Positions 41,285-50,099 of a stretch of 64,000 bases of DNA are shown here, piece by piece. Positions within the stretch are counted from its first letter, which is position 1, and each line of letters begins with the position of its first letter. The DNA lies in contig CAUYUJ010014193.1 of NCBI GenBank assembly GCA_963575745.1, forward strand, positions 149,841-213,840. Reading direction: 5' to 3'. The stretch is from Prorocentrum cordatum. Its lineage: Eukaryota > Sar > Dinophyceae > Prorocentrales > Prorocentraceae. The notes under the pieces were generated by a model that was not told the origin of the DNA, ran no database searches, and saw only the letters and a list, made by a program, of their open reading frames with translations. The position numbers and the translations under genes are program-made.

Positions 41285-43916
41285 CAGCGGGTGGCCCCGC
41301 GTGTGCGGGTGGCTCCGCAGGCGTTCGCTCGGCGGGTGTCCCCGCAGCCACTCCTCCTTCACTACCCCTCGGAGTGCCAAAGGGAGTGGTCGCCTGGAGT
41401 GCTGCTGCGAGCGCCGGATTCCCGCGAATCGCCTGGAGTCTTTGCCACAAGCTGTTCTCGCTCGTTTCAGACGGCGGAGTCCGAAACGGCGAGCCACCAT
41501 CTGAACCGCCCATAGGGACAAACCTCGCACCTCCAGCTTGCTGCGGAGGGCGTTGTGGTTGTGGTCCTAGGACGCCTGGTGGCCCAGCAGGAGTGCGCAG
41601 GTTCCTCTGCTGTGCGTCTTGGATACCTGTATGCACTGCCCACGGGTCAGCACGATATAGCTGATCGGTCAGTCCAGAGACGTCGGCTGGTGTCAAATAG
41701 CTGTTGAGGGCCTGGACCCATGTCTGCTGGTCCGGCCTCCAAGGAGATGCTACCGTTGCTACTGGTGTGACCACTTGTTGCCATGAACCGTCCGAGGTGT
41801 CTACCGCGGGTGTCCCCGCACCTGCGGGTGGCCCCGCTTCAGGCATGACCTCGTCCTCCTGGGCATTCATCATGAGGACTGTCTGTGTGTCGTACGGTCG
41901 TGGAGCAACATCTTGCTCGGTCATGATCAAATTGAATGGGCGACCGTCCGTCTTAGTCCAGCCCTTTAGGTACATGGCGTGATCTTCCATTACACCCAGA
42001 GTTCTGTCACACATTTTAAGTGGCAGGTAGTCATCGGTGCGAATCCTGTCCGCGGGTTGGCCCCGCCTCCGCGACTTGTCATAAGCCAGCGGATTGCTCC
42101 AGGCTTCGCCGACCCGATATTTCGCAATGCTCACAATCTGGAGGATATGATCGGGCGGTATACGTCCGTCGTGGCCCCGTGTCATGACTATGTCATTTGC
42201 TGATCTCCATAGGGAGAAGCCACTGGACAGCATCTTGTTGATGCTGCAGAATATGAGCACCTCCGAGTCAGGACGGATGCCCGATTGAATCCTCGGGTCG
42301 CCCGGGAGGTAGGGGCAGCCGTGCACAAATTGGCGCCCCCCCTTCCTTTTAGGGTTGTCCTGTGCGAGGCATGAAAGGCCATTAGCAAGGATGTCCTTGA
42401 CATACTCCCACTGTGTCCCGTGGATGAAATATACTGGGTCGTCTGGTTCTTTCATCCATGTTGTGATCGGCTTATAAAGCGACTCGGGACAGTGGATGCC
42501 TGGACTGCTGTGGCCGTTCGTGGCTCTGATGAAGTACTGTGGCCTGCGTGCCTTTGGTCGAAACCTGGGAGGCAGCAGCATGCTGTCCTCAACGCACTTC
42601 ATCTGGAGCCTGCCCTTCTGCATGCCGTGATGGTCAATCATCTCACAGCAGTTTAGCAGCACCCAATACACGTATGACGTGTGGGGCCTGCCCTTGATCA
42701 GCACCTCGTGCATTTCACGATAGCCTTTCCACTGATCATTTTCAGTCCAGTTTGTCAGCAGATCGTCAACAACAACCCAGCCATCGTATGGATCGAAAGT
42801 GCTGATCTTTTCGAAGTGTCGGCTGAATCCGTCCTTCCAATATGGACTATGGCGTAGGGCTGTAGAGAACCATATTGACACCTTGGTCATTTGCCCTTCG
42901 CGCGGCAAAGTCGGATCCATGCCGAACCTCTCCATGACCTTCAGGAGCTCTGCTTTATGCTGCGCAACGCGTAGTGGCGGCCTGTCTCGCAACATATTTC
43001 CCACGGTTTGTTGTTCACGTTCCCAGTCGTTGCGGCACTCGAAGTTACGACGATCAGGGCAATTAATGACCTCGTATCGGTCCGTATCGTCTCGAGTGAC
43101 TCGTGGGTTTATGGTGCGCTTCGGGCCTTTGCCTTCAATGCCTTGCCAGTATTCGATGGCTCCCAGAGGGATGTTCCTAAGAACAGACATTACTGGCTGC
43201 CCGCGTGCGGGTGGCCCCGCTAATGCAGCTGGCGGCGCTTTAACGGGTGGCCCAGCAGAGCCTGCGGCTGACGAGGCAGCTCCAGCGGATGACTCCGCGC
43301 CAGGGTTCGGGTGACCTTGGTCAGCAACTGCATCATCGGTTAGTTTCTGTCGGTCGCCAAATTCTTTGAGGACTCTGAAGCGTTCTTCTCTTGAGAGAGT
43401 GCCTTCTGCGGGTGTCCCCGCTGCTGCAGCTGGCGCCGCTTTAGCGGGTGGCCCCGCAGGGCCCTTGTCCTCCTTAGCCTTGGCGGCCGCTTCTGCCCGC
43501 ACCGACCTCATCCCAGCTTCGGGCTTCGGCTGTGCTTTCATTCGTGCCGAACCTGGTCGTGGTGCAAGGCGCGGCTGATGCAGAGTTGGAGTCCAGTCAC
43601 CTCGGAAGGCTGCCTTAGGCTGATTGCGAGCTTCATCCTTGACATCGCCTTGGGTCGCCGGTGGCATCGGGGTCGATGGTCCAGCAAAAGCCTTCCTCCT
43701 CTCCGTCACGGACAGACCGGGAGGATCTACCGGCTCAGGGTCGTCCGTCTTGGCGATCCCTCTGGCCTTCGCCCGCCCCTGTGTGCCTTCGGGGCTCTTG
43801 GACGGGTGCCTTTTCGCAGGAGTCGGTGAAGACGAGGAGTCGGCTTCTGGTCTTGGAGGTGGTCTGCTGCCCTTGCCCGGTTGTGGACCAGGAGGGTCTC
43901 TAGGAGGACTGGCCAT
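41241..43916 (-). CDS. Tpt1/KptA RNA 2'-phosphotransferase domain protein (ORF2)
   Basis: 891 codons within the copia element. Residues about 343-600 (42117-42890) match Tpt1/KptA from end to end: VSIWFSTALRHSPY (the LRH motif, R355 and H356), DGWVVVDDLL, MQKGRLQM, FIRATNGHS (R464, H469), FIHGT (499-501), GL, GRQFVHG (R528, H532), EVLIFCSINKML, FSLWRSANDIVMTRGHDGRIPPDHI. The Arg-His-Arg-Arg residues I associate with catalysis are all present. The family removes 2'-phosphates from spliced tRNA using NAD+, and some members ADP-ribosylate nucleic-acid ends. The N-terminal 340 residues are disordered, Pro/Ala-rich and carry hairpin-encoded AGPPA modules; the C-terminus is Gln/Pro-rich. Overlaps ORF1 (43727-43916) and ORF3 (41241-41284), each in -1 phase. 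Confidence 0.88.
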   Translation of the reverse strand: MASPPRDPPGPQPGKGSRPPPRPEADSSSSPTPAKRHPSKSPEGTQGRAKARGIAKTDDPEPVDPPGLSVTERRKAFAGPSTPMPPATQGDVKDEARNQPKAAFRGDWTPTLHQPRLAPRPGSARMKAQPKPEAGMRSVRAEAAAKAKEDKGPAGPPAKAAPAAAAGTPAEGTLSREERFRVLKEFGDRQKLTDDAVADQGHPNPGAESSAGAASSAAGSAGPPVKAPPAALAGPPARGQPVMSVLRNIPLGAIEYWQGIEGKGPKRTINPRVTRDDTDRYEVINCPDRRNFECRNDWEREQQTVGNMLRDRPPLRVAQHKAELLKVMERFGMDPTLPREGQMTKVSIWFSTALRHSPYWKDGFSRHFEKISTFDPYDGWVVVDDLLTNWTENDQWKGYREMHEVLIKGRPHTSYVYWVLLNCCEMIDHHGMQKGRLQMKCVEDSMLLPPRFRPKARRPQYFIRATNGHSSPGIHCPESLYKPITTWMKEPDDPVYFIHGTQWEYVKDILANGLSCLAQDNPKRKGGRQFVHGCPYLPGDPRIQSGIRPDSEVLIFCSINKMLSSGFSLWRSANDIVMTRGHDGRIPPDHILQIVSIAKYRVGEAWSNPLAYDKSRRRGQPADRIRTDDYLPLKMCDRTLGVMEDHAMYLKGWTKTDGRPFNLIMTEQDVAPRPYDTQTVLMMNAQEDEVMPEAGPPAGAGTPAVDTSDGSWQQVVTPVATVASPWRPDQQTWVQALNSYLTPADVSGLTDQLYRADPWAVHTGIQDAQQRNLRTPAGPPGVLGPQPQRPPQQAGGARFVPMGGSDGGSPFRTPPSETSENSLWQRLQAIRGNPALAAALQATTPFGTPRGSEGGVAAGTPAERTPAEPPAHAGPPADGQQGQTMNVGQPT

Positions 43917-46900
43917 CGATGGATGGATTCTGGCTGGCCATGATCATGGATGACCTGCCTCATCTGGTCGATGTCGGCAGTACCTTTTATGGCCAGCTTG
44001 TACTTGCCATTTTCATGGCGGTGAATTACCCTCGTGCAAAACCACTTCTGCGCCGAAGAGCTGTAGTACCAGCAGGCGCATCCATCAGGGAATGGATTCT
44101 CTGAGCCGTCTTCCGCCGCCCATTCTTCATTCAGTTCGGCGTGGTCAGTGCCGGCGGCGGACCCAGCAGCAGATGCAACAGCTATCCAATCGTCGTCCGC
44201 GGACCCAGCGGCTGGCGCCGCGTCTGCGGGTGACCCCGCTTCTTTGCTGGATCCTGCGGGTGACCCCGCCTCTTTACTGGATCCTGCGGGTGACCCCGCC
44301 TCTTTATGGAATCGGCGGTTCCATTCCTTGAGGCGATGGTCATTGGGAAGCTGTACCCAATTTTCCCTGACGATGTTGGCCACCTCTTCGGTCATAGGGA
44401 CGCGATCGGCTTCGGTGATGCGCTTTCCTCCTCCAGGGACCTCCTTGTTAGGATCATGGACGTTGCCAGCGTCATCTCCATGAGACCAATTCCACGGGGT
44501 CTCACCGTGATGAGGACTCCTGGAGGGGCGGTCCATCGGACAACTGCGCATGTGACCTTTGAAGGGCTCGCACTGACATACTTGTTTCCTGTATGTCTTG
44601 CGATCGTTGATGATCTCCTGTTTCTTAGCCCTTTTGTCCCAAGCCTCTGGCGTTTTGGTCTTGCCACCCTTGGTACGTATTATCACGCCAGTTTCGTCCC
44701 TTTTGGTGCAGTACTCCTTAGAATACCAGTGGCGGATCACGTCCATCGAATAGCCGGGGTACCAGTTGATGTACCAATCCGGCACATGCTGAGCGGATAC
44801 TCCAACGGAGTGCTCAGTACTGTATGGATAGCCCGATGCATCATGTGTAGGGCGTCTGGGAGCTGAACGGCTCCTCCTGCGGGCTGGCCCCGCTGACGCA
44901 CTACCACGTTCCATTGGCCTTTGATCGTCATGCTCTGAGTCTCGGGGAGGCGACGGTCGTCTGTCCCTCTTGGCGTAGCGCATGTCCTCCGAGTCCTCTG
45001 AGCTGTCCTGGACCATGAACACGTGTTGATACGGGCTTCGGAAGTACCCGATGTCGTTTAACTGCTCCATCGTGAGGTCGTTAATGTCTATTTGATCACA
45101 ACCTTGCATAAATACATCCATAGACCAAGCGGGTGGCCCCGCTGTTGCGGCTGGCGTCACTTCGGCGGGTGACCCCGCTAGAGCCTGGAGTGCTGTCAGC
45201 ATCTGAGGTGCCGACATGTCCGAATCCAGGTATGGACGCAGCCGTGCAGCCCCTGGGCGCGACAGCAGGTCGTTCATGGTTATCTGCTGATGTGCTGGCG
45301 CACTCAGGAGTCGGATTGCTTCAGCGACCTGCTCTTGGAGCATGTCCTTATAGTCATCTTCCGCCTCTTCGGAGTCAGAGTACGCGGGATGGCCCCGCAT
45401 TTCGTCATCAGCGTCTCCCGCCTCCGAACCAGCTCGCGAAAGGTCTGGCAGCAACGGCGTGCCAATCACCTGCGTTGCCAGCGCGGCGGTGAGCTCTTCC
45501 TCGGTCGCCGGGACGGTCTCAGCTTCGGAGACCTCGTCGCCGGCGGGTGGCCCCGCTGGAAGACCGAACCAAGCATTGAACGCGACCTCGTCGACCTCGT
45601 CCCAGCCGTGGAACTCGTCGAAGAGGGTCACTGCGTAGTCTTCCAGGGCTACGGTTGCTTCAGCGTAGCGGGCCATCACGTAATACGTGGAGGAGCCCGC
45701 AGCGGGAGCCGCTTCTGGATTGACGTAAAACTCGTAGTCAATGTAGTCTATGTCATCCATAAAAGAATTTTGAGCCAAATGTACGGATCCCTTTCCTTTC
45801 CCCTTCGGGCATTGATCGCGCAAATGATCTGTGCTACCGCATGTATGACACTTCATAGTATTGCCAGAAGCGTCCCTAGGGTTGCCCCTCCGCCCTTTTC
45901 CCTTACCGGAGGTCCGCCTGTGACCCCGACCTTTGCCTCCGATAAGAACTTCTTCAAAGGCTATATCAGTTAAGGACGTGAGGAAAGCAGTGATACCCCT
46001 ACCATGCATACGGCGTCTGCGACCCCCTTTGCCACGACCCTTTCCATATCGTTTGAAATGTCGGCGTACTGCACGTCTCACTTTTCTGACTGGTTTCTTC
46101 ATAAAGCGCCTCCAACGGCGTTTTGATTTGCGATAGGCCATAAAAGCGGCTTCCGCTCTTTGTTGTTCAGAAAGGTGAGTGTCATCCGCTGGATAGTCAT
46201 TACCAGCAGAGACTATGCCATTGTGCTCATCGTCAGATGAGGTGTCTGTGTCAGTGCCAGATTCAAACGGTGAGGGTGGCTGAGACCCTTGAGCGGATGA
46301 CTCCGCTTGGCCCCAGAGGGTTGTGCCCGAGGGCGGGCTTGCAGTGTAGGCGGCGCCTGGCGAGTAGTTCGACCAGGCGTTCGCCTCAGCTGCCTCTGCC
46401 GATGCCTGGCCAGTCTGCCCTAAAAGGGCAGTGGCCTCGTTGGGCATATCGGCTGGGTCAGCCCAGGGATTTGGCTCGCCAGGACCAGCGGGTGACCCCG
46501 CAGTCGTGGCGTAGACACCTGCATGTGAGTGGTGCCCTGTGAAGATACCCGCTATGTTGCCAGGAGAGCGCTCGGCGACATGTCCGTAGTTCCTCATCCT
46601 GGTCAGCAGCCTGTCATAGTCTGCTTGTGTTCGGGGCATCTGATGATTAAAGGGCTCCAGCAGGTGTTGGGCTCGTGACGCGCCAACGCCTAACGCTCTG
46701 AAAAGAATCAGCGTTAGGATCTGAAAGTTGGGGATGACAAATCCAACAGAGTTAGCCTCGTCACGGGCCATCTCGAACCGAGCTAACACTGAGTCGATTC
46801 GCTCGCCCCTTTCGACGCGAAAGTCGATAAGGGCAGTGCCAGAGTTGAGCTGGCGCTCATCTTCCAGATTTTCAAATTTGGTGCTCAGTAAGTACAGTAT

Positions 46901-47734
46901 ATATGTTACTGCATCCGTTGGCTGTCCATTGACAGTTACACCATAATTGATGATCTGGGAGGGGACCTGCATGGCGATACGACGAGCAAGACCTTGAAGG
47001 CCTCGTTGTAGTGCTGCAGCTTGTTGTGGTGGTGTCATATTGCCGCTCGTTACGTTTAACCATGCATGTACTTCGCGAACATATTCGCGAAAAGGCGTAG
47101 TACCGGCAGGGTCCCATGAGGGGCCAGTAGTACGCGTGTCGTCCATCCCCTGCCGCATGTATCCCACAGCACATCCCATTATTACCCACAGAATGCCGAA
47201 GATAGTTATCTTAATCCAGTGCATGTGCATTTCGGCTTCGGTGATTGGTTTAGGCTGTGGTTTGTCAGGCTCTGGCGTAGTAGCCGTGAGGCGCCTGACT
47301 GGCACGGGATGCAGGTGGCCCCGCTGCGGGTAGCCCCGCAGGGTGACCACGTTCTCGATCGAGTTGCCGATTGGCATCTGGTGGAAGTCGGGAGTGAAGT
47401 GGCGCAGTGAAGTAGGAGAGAGCGTCTCGAGTTCGCGGGTTGCCCCGCTAGCTCGATCGCGGACTGGCTCCGCTCCTCGCAGAGCCGGCGCAACATGGTA
47501 TTCCACCGTAGTAGTAGTCCACCAAGTTGTGCCGTGGATTACAGGAATCAGAGCGAGAGCCAGCCACACGAGAGTGTAGCCAGCTCCGCTACCAAGTCGA
47601 AAACAAGCTGGTAAGCTTAGGTATGTGTTACGCTTTAAGCGTTGCCATATCCCAGGCTTTGGCTCATATCGCATGAGCAAGAGAGCAAGACGAAGCATGG
47701 GATCTGGAGTAAAGGATAGGATGGGCATCGTCAA
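43727..47734 (-). CDS. Copia Gag (ORF1) with zinc knuckle
   Basis: 1,335 codons; the first ATG is inside the 5' LTR and the frame reads through the primer-binding site, so the first roughly 165 residues are doubtful. Residues 53-69 and 174-193 (ITIFGILWVIMGCAVGYM) are hydrophobic, the latter a likely membrane helix; M169 or M171 is a more credible start. Residues 215-395 are the Gag core (FREYVREVHAWLNV...YDRLLTRMRNYGHV), with a strongly basic Arg/Lys stretch at about 545-610. A CCHC zinc knuckle CHTCGSTDHLRDQC lies near residues 627-640. The C-terminal half is acidic and Ser-rich with AGSPA modules. Hairpin copies upstream of about 47.3 kb are read in other phases, which also suggests that part is untranslated leader. 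Confidence 0.82.
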   Translation of the reverse strand: MTMPILSFTPDPMLRLALLLMRYEPKPGIWQRLKRNTYLSLPACFRLGSGAGYTLVWLALALIPVIHGTTWWTTTTVEYHVAPALRGAEPVRDRASGATRELETLSPTSLRHFTPDFHQMPIGNSIENVVTLRGYPQRGHLHPVPVRRLTATTPEPDKPQPKPITEAEMHMHWIKITIFGILWVIMGCAVGYMRQGMDDTRTTGPSWDPAGTTPFREYVREVHAWLNVTSGNMTPPQQAAALQRGLQGLARRIAMQVPSQIINYGVTVNGQPTDAVTYILYLLSTKFENLEDERQLNSGTALIDFRVERGERIDSVLARFEMARDEANSVGFVIPNFQILTLILFRALGVGASRAQHLLEPFNHQMPRTQADYDRLLTRMRNYGHVAERSPGNIAGIFTGHHSHAGVYATTAGSPAGPGEPNPWADPADMPNEATALLGQTGQASAEAAEANAWSNYSPGAAYTASPPSGTTLWGQAESSAQGSQPPSPFESGTDTDTSSDDEHNGIVSAGNDYPADDTHLSEQQRAEAAFMAYRKSKRRWRRFMKKPVRKVRRAVRRHFKRYGKGRGKGGRRRRMHGRGITAFLTSLTDIAFEEVLIGGKGRGHRRTSGKGKGRRGNPRDASGNTMKCHTCGSTDHLRDQCPKGKGKGSVHLAQNSFMDDIDYIDYEFYVNPEAAPAAGSSTYYVMARYAEATVALEDYAVTLFDEFHGWDEVDEVAFNAWFGLPAGPPAGDEVSEAETVPATEEELTAALATQVIGTPLLPDLSRAGSEAGDADDEMRGHPAYSDSEEAEDDYKDMLQEQVAEAIRLLSAPAHQQITMNDLLSRPGAARLRPYLDSDMSAPQMLTALQALAGSPAEVTPAATAGPPAWSMDVFMQGCDQIDINDLTMEQLNDIGYFRSPYQHVFMVQDSSEDSEDMRYAKRDRRPSPPRDSEHDDQRPMERGSASAGPARRRSRSAPRRPTHDASGYPYSTEHSVGVSAQHVPDWYINWYPGYSMDVIRHWYSKEYCTKRDETGVIIRTKGGKTKTPEAWDKRAKKQEIINDRKTYRKQVCQCEPFKGHMRSCPMDRPSRSPHHGETPWNWSHGDDAGNVHDPNKEVPGGGKRITEADRVPMTEEVANIVRENWVQLPNDHRLKEWNRRFHKEAGSPAGSSKEAGSPAGSSKEAGSPADAAPAAGSADDDWIAVASAAGSAAGTDHAELNEEWAAEDGSENPFPDGCACWYYSSSAQKWFCTRVIHRHENGKYKLAIKGTADIDQMRQVIHDHGQPESIHRWPVLLETLLVHNRARAADHLQDQKPTPRLHRLLRKGTRPRAPKAHRGGRRPEGSPRRTTLSR
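47580..47594 (-). promoter_or_regulatory. Primer-binding site
   Basis: The coding-strand sequence TGGTAGCGGAGCTGG directly abuts the 5' LTR. It is complementary to the 3' end of a tRNA finishing ...GCUACCA and resembles the initiator-Met site typical of copia elements. It is identical over 15 bp to the site of the second copia element at 51720-51734. Confidence 0.88.
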
Positions 47735-47879
47735 TGGAAAAGGTATTTTCCGATCTCTGATGCAAGTCGTGCGCCTCGGTGAGGCACAATCACATATTTG
47801 GCCGGGCCCGGCTTGAGCCAGGCACGGCAGCGGTACATGCTCGATTTATACCTCGCCTTTAACCTTCTCCGTTTAAAGT
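47595..47879 (-). repeat. 5' LTR of the giant copia element
   Basis: 285 bp. On the coding strand it holds a TATAAAT box (47844-47850 on the plus strand). About ten bases downstream is ACCGCTGCCGTGCC followed by TGGCTCAAG (47812-47834), which resembles the spliced leader, including its last nine bases. Confidence 0.92.
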
Positions 47880-47939
47880 CAAAGCGTCAAGAATTGCGCC
47901 AAGCCGTTTAGGAAAAATATATGTTCAGCATCTGTTATA

Positions 47940-48660
47940 TTCAAAAAAATAAGCAACGTCCAGAACGGCCCAAAACGGCCCCCAAGATCGCCCCAAGAGG
48001 CCCCCTAAGAGAGATCGAAAACGGCCCAACAGAGCTCCAGGGCGGTCCAAGAGGCGCTCTAAACACGGCACTAGGTGGCCCAAAGAGGGGCCCACGAGGG
48101 GAACTTCAACTCACATTTCGAGCCCTCCGCCCCAAGTGGACCCCCCAACCGCCAGCAGGCCCCCAAGAGGCCCAAGAGAGGCCCAAAGAAGTCCCCAAAC
48201 AGCCCCCCAGAGGCCCCCAGAGGCTTCAAGCTGGCTCTAAGAGGCGCTGGAGAAGCATGCCAGTAAACCCAAACAGGTGCGTACCCAAGAAGCCCCTGAC
48301 CCACAGGGGGTCTGCACATCCCCTTCGGAAAACTGTTCATGTTCAGCAAATTTGTTCGTTGGCTCTTCGAGGCGTCCAAGGGGGTCCAAGAAGCCTCCAA
48401 GATCACCGCAAGAGGGCTCCAAGATGGCCCCAGACGGCCTCAGAGCGGCCCCAGAGGCGCCAAAGATGGCCCAAGAGGACCGACCCTTATTAAGAGGGGC
48501 CTGAAGCGGGCCCAAGACAGCCCAAGATGGCCCCAAGACGACCCAAGAGGGGCCAAGGTGGCCCAAGACGGCCCCATGACGCTCCAAGAGGCGCCCTACA
48601 CGGCCCAAAAAAGCCCCTGGGGGCTCCCGAACGGCCCCCTAAATGCTTCAAAACTGCCTC
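47940..48660 (+). repeat. R5-type CCAAGA dispersed repeat
   Basis: CCCCAAGAGGCCC-type periodic sequence with no supported coding frame. It resembles 18340-18850 and 30600-31400 in composition and includes the embedded phrase 'CTTCAACTCACATTTCGAGCC'. Confidence 0.55.
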
Positions 48661-48755
48661 CAAGAAAAGTGGGCGGACGAGAGGCGAGAAGCCCGTCGCG
48701 GCAGCAAAAGAGCAGTTTTTGACGCTCCGCTGGCTATGGGTATCTGTTTTATGGC

Positions 48756-49139
<384 letters not shown>

Positions 49140-49518
49140 CAGGCAAGGGCGGAGGGCCCCAAGGCACCCTGGGCCGCGCCCCTCGTCCTCGCCGCCCCGC
49201 AGCCAGGCCGGGAAGCGCGGCAGCGCCCGCTCGAACGAGGCCCCCTCGGGCAGCGGCGGCGGCTCCTGCGGGGGCGCCCGCGGCGGCTGCGCGCCGCGGC
49301 CAGGGGGCCCGGCATCGGCGGTCTCGCGGGGGGGGACTCTGTCTTGCGGCGTGCGGCGGGCTAGGTGCTCGGCTCGCTACCCCCTCCGCTCTCCTCCCGC
49401 CGCATCCCTCCTCCCTCTCCTCCTCCCGCCTCCCGCCCCCTCCTATTCCTCCTGCTCCTTCTGCAACTCATGCACCACCTCCTCCTCCTCCTTCTCCACC
49501 TCCGCCTCCTCCTCAGAC

Positions 49519-50095
49519 ATGGAAGGGCGAGCCGGGCGTTTCGCCTGAGACTTCCTCCCCATTTGTGCCCCTGAAGCTTGAAATTCGCAACACCTTCAAG
49601 GATGGAGGGCGGCCCATTTTCAAAATATGCACTCGCCGTAGCGTCGTGCACATTCGTCTTAAGAGTTTGCGACAGCTTCAATAATGGAGGGCGGCTGGTT
49701 CAAAACATGGGGCTCTGGCCTGGGCGCCGCGCACATTAGTCTTAAAAAACTTGCAGCCGTCTTATAGACTCGTAGGGTTGAGTCCCCGGGATGGTGATCT
49801 GGCACGATTTAGGATTGCTAGGACACAACAGTCACGTAGATTCGCAATACTGGGACGTCCAACTGATGGTGTTCTGGCACGATGAGGACTGTCACTACGG
49901 AGCAACCACGTTGCTTCGCGACGCCAAAGTCCAAGGAGTTGTGTTTTGGCACGCTTGAGGGTTCTCATACGGTTGTTTTACACGTGTGCATTCCCCGCAT
50001 TGAAAGTCAATGTTTGCAGGGACCTAACAGGAGGGAGCTTGGAGTGAGGGTTCATTGCAATATCGTTGGTGCGTTCTGGGATAACACTGGTCCTC
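49519..50095 (+). repeat. Composite dispersed repeat R1, copy B
   Basis: The head (GCCGGGCGTTTCG) is followed by two 75-83 bp units (GATGGAGGGCGGC, GTAGCGTCGTGCACATTCGTCTTAA) and the TTGGCACG-type tail, ending with CATTGCAATATCGTTGGT-like sequence. A CTC microsatellite lies on each side. Fewer internal units than copy A, so unit number varies. Confidence 0.65.
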
Positions 50096-50099
50096 CCCT

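Larger units (their letters stand above)
31495..47879 (-). mobile_element. Giant Ty1/copia LTR retrotransposon (16.4 kb)
   Basis: Paired 285-bp LTRs in direct orientation are flanked by the 5-bp direct repeat CAAAG (31490-31494 and 47880-47884). A tRNA-type primer-binding site immediately follows the 5' LTR on the minus strand. The coding order is gag, Tpt1-like domain, RING and protease, methyltransferase-like modules, integrase, RT, RNase H; integrase before RT defines Ty1/copia. It is about three times the usual copia length because of the extra domains. The LTRs differ at one base by eye, so insertion was recent, yet the polyprotein is broken by four frame changes and one TGA. It has inserted into R5-type repeat sequence. 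No purine-rich tract precedes the 3' LTR; that stretch is pyrimidine-rich on the coding strand. Confidence 0.92.
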
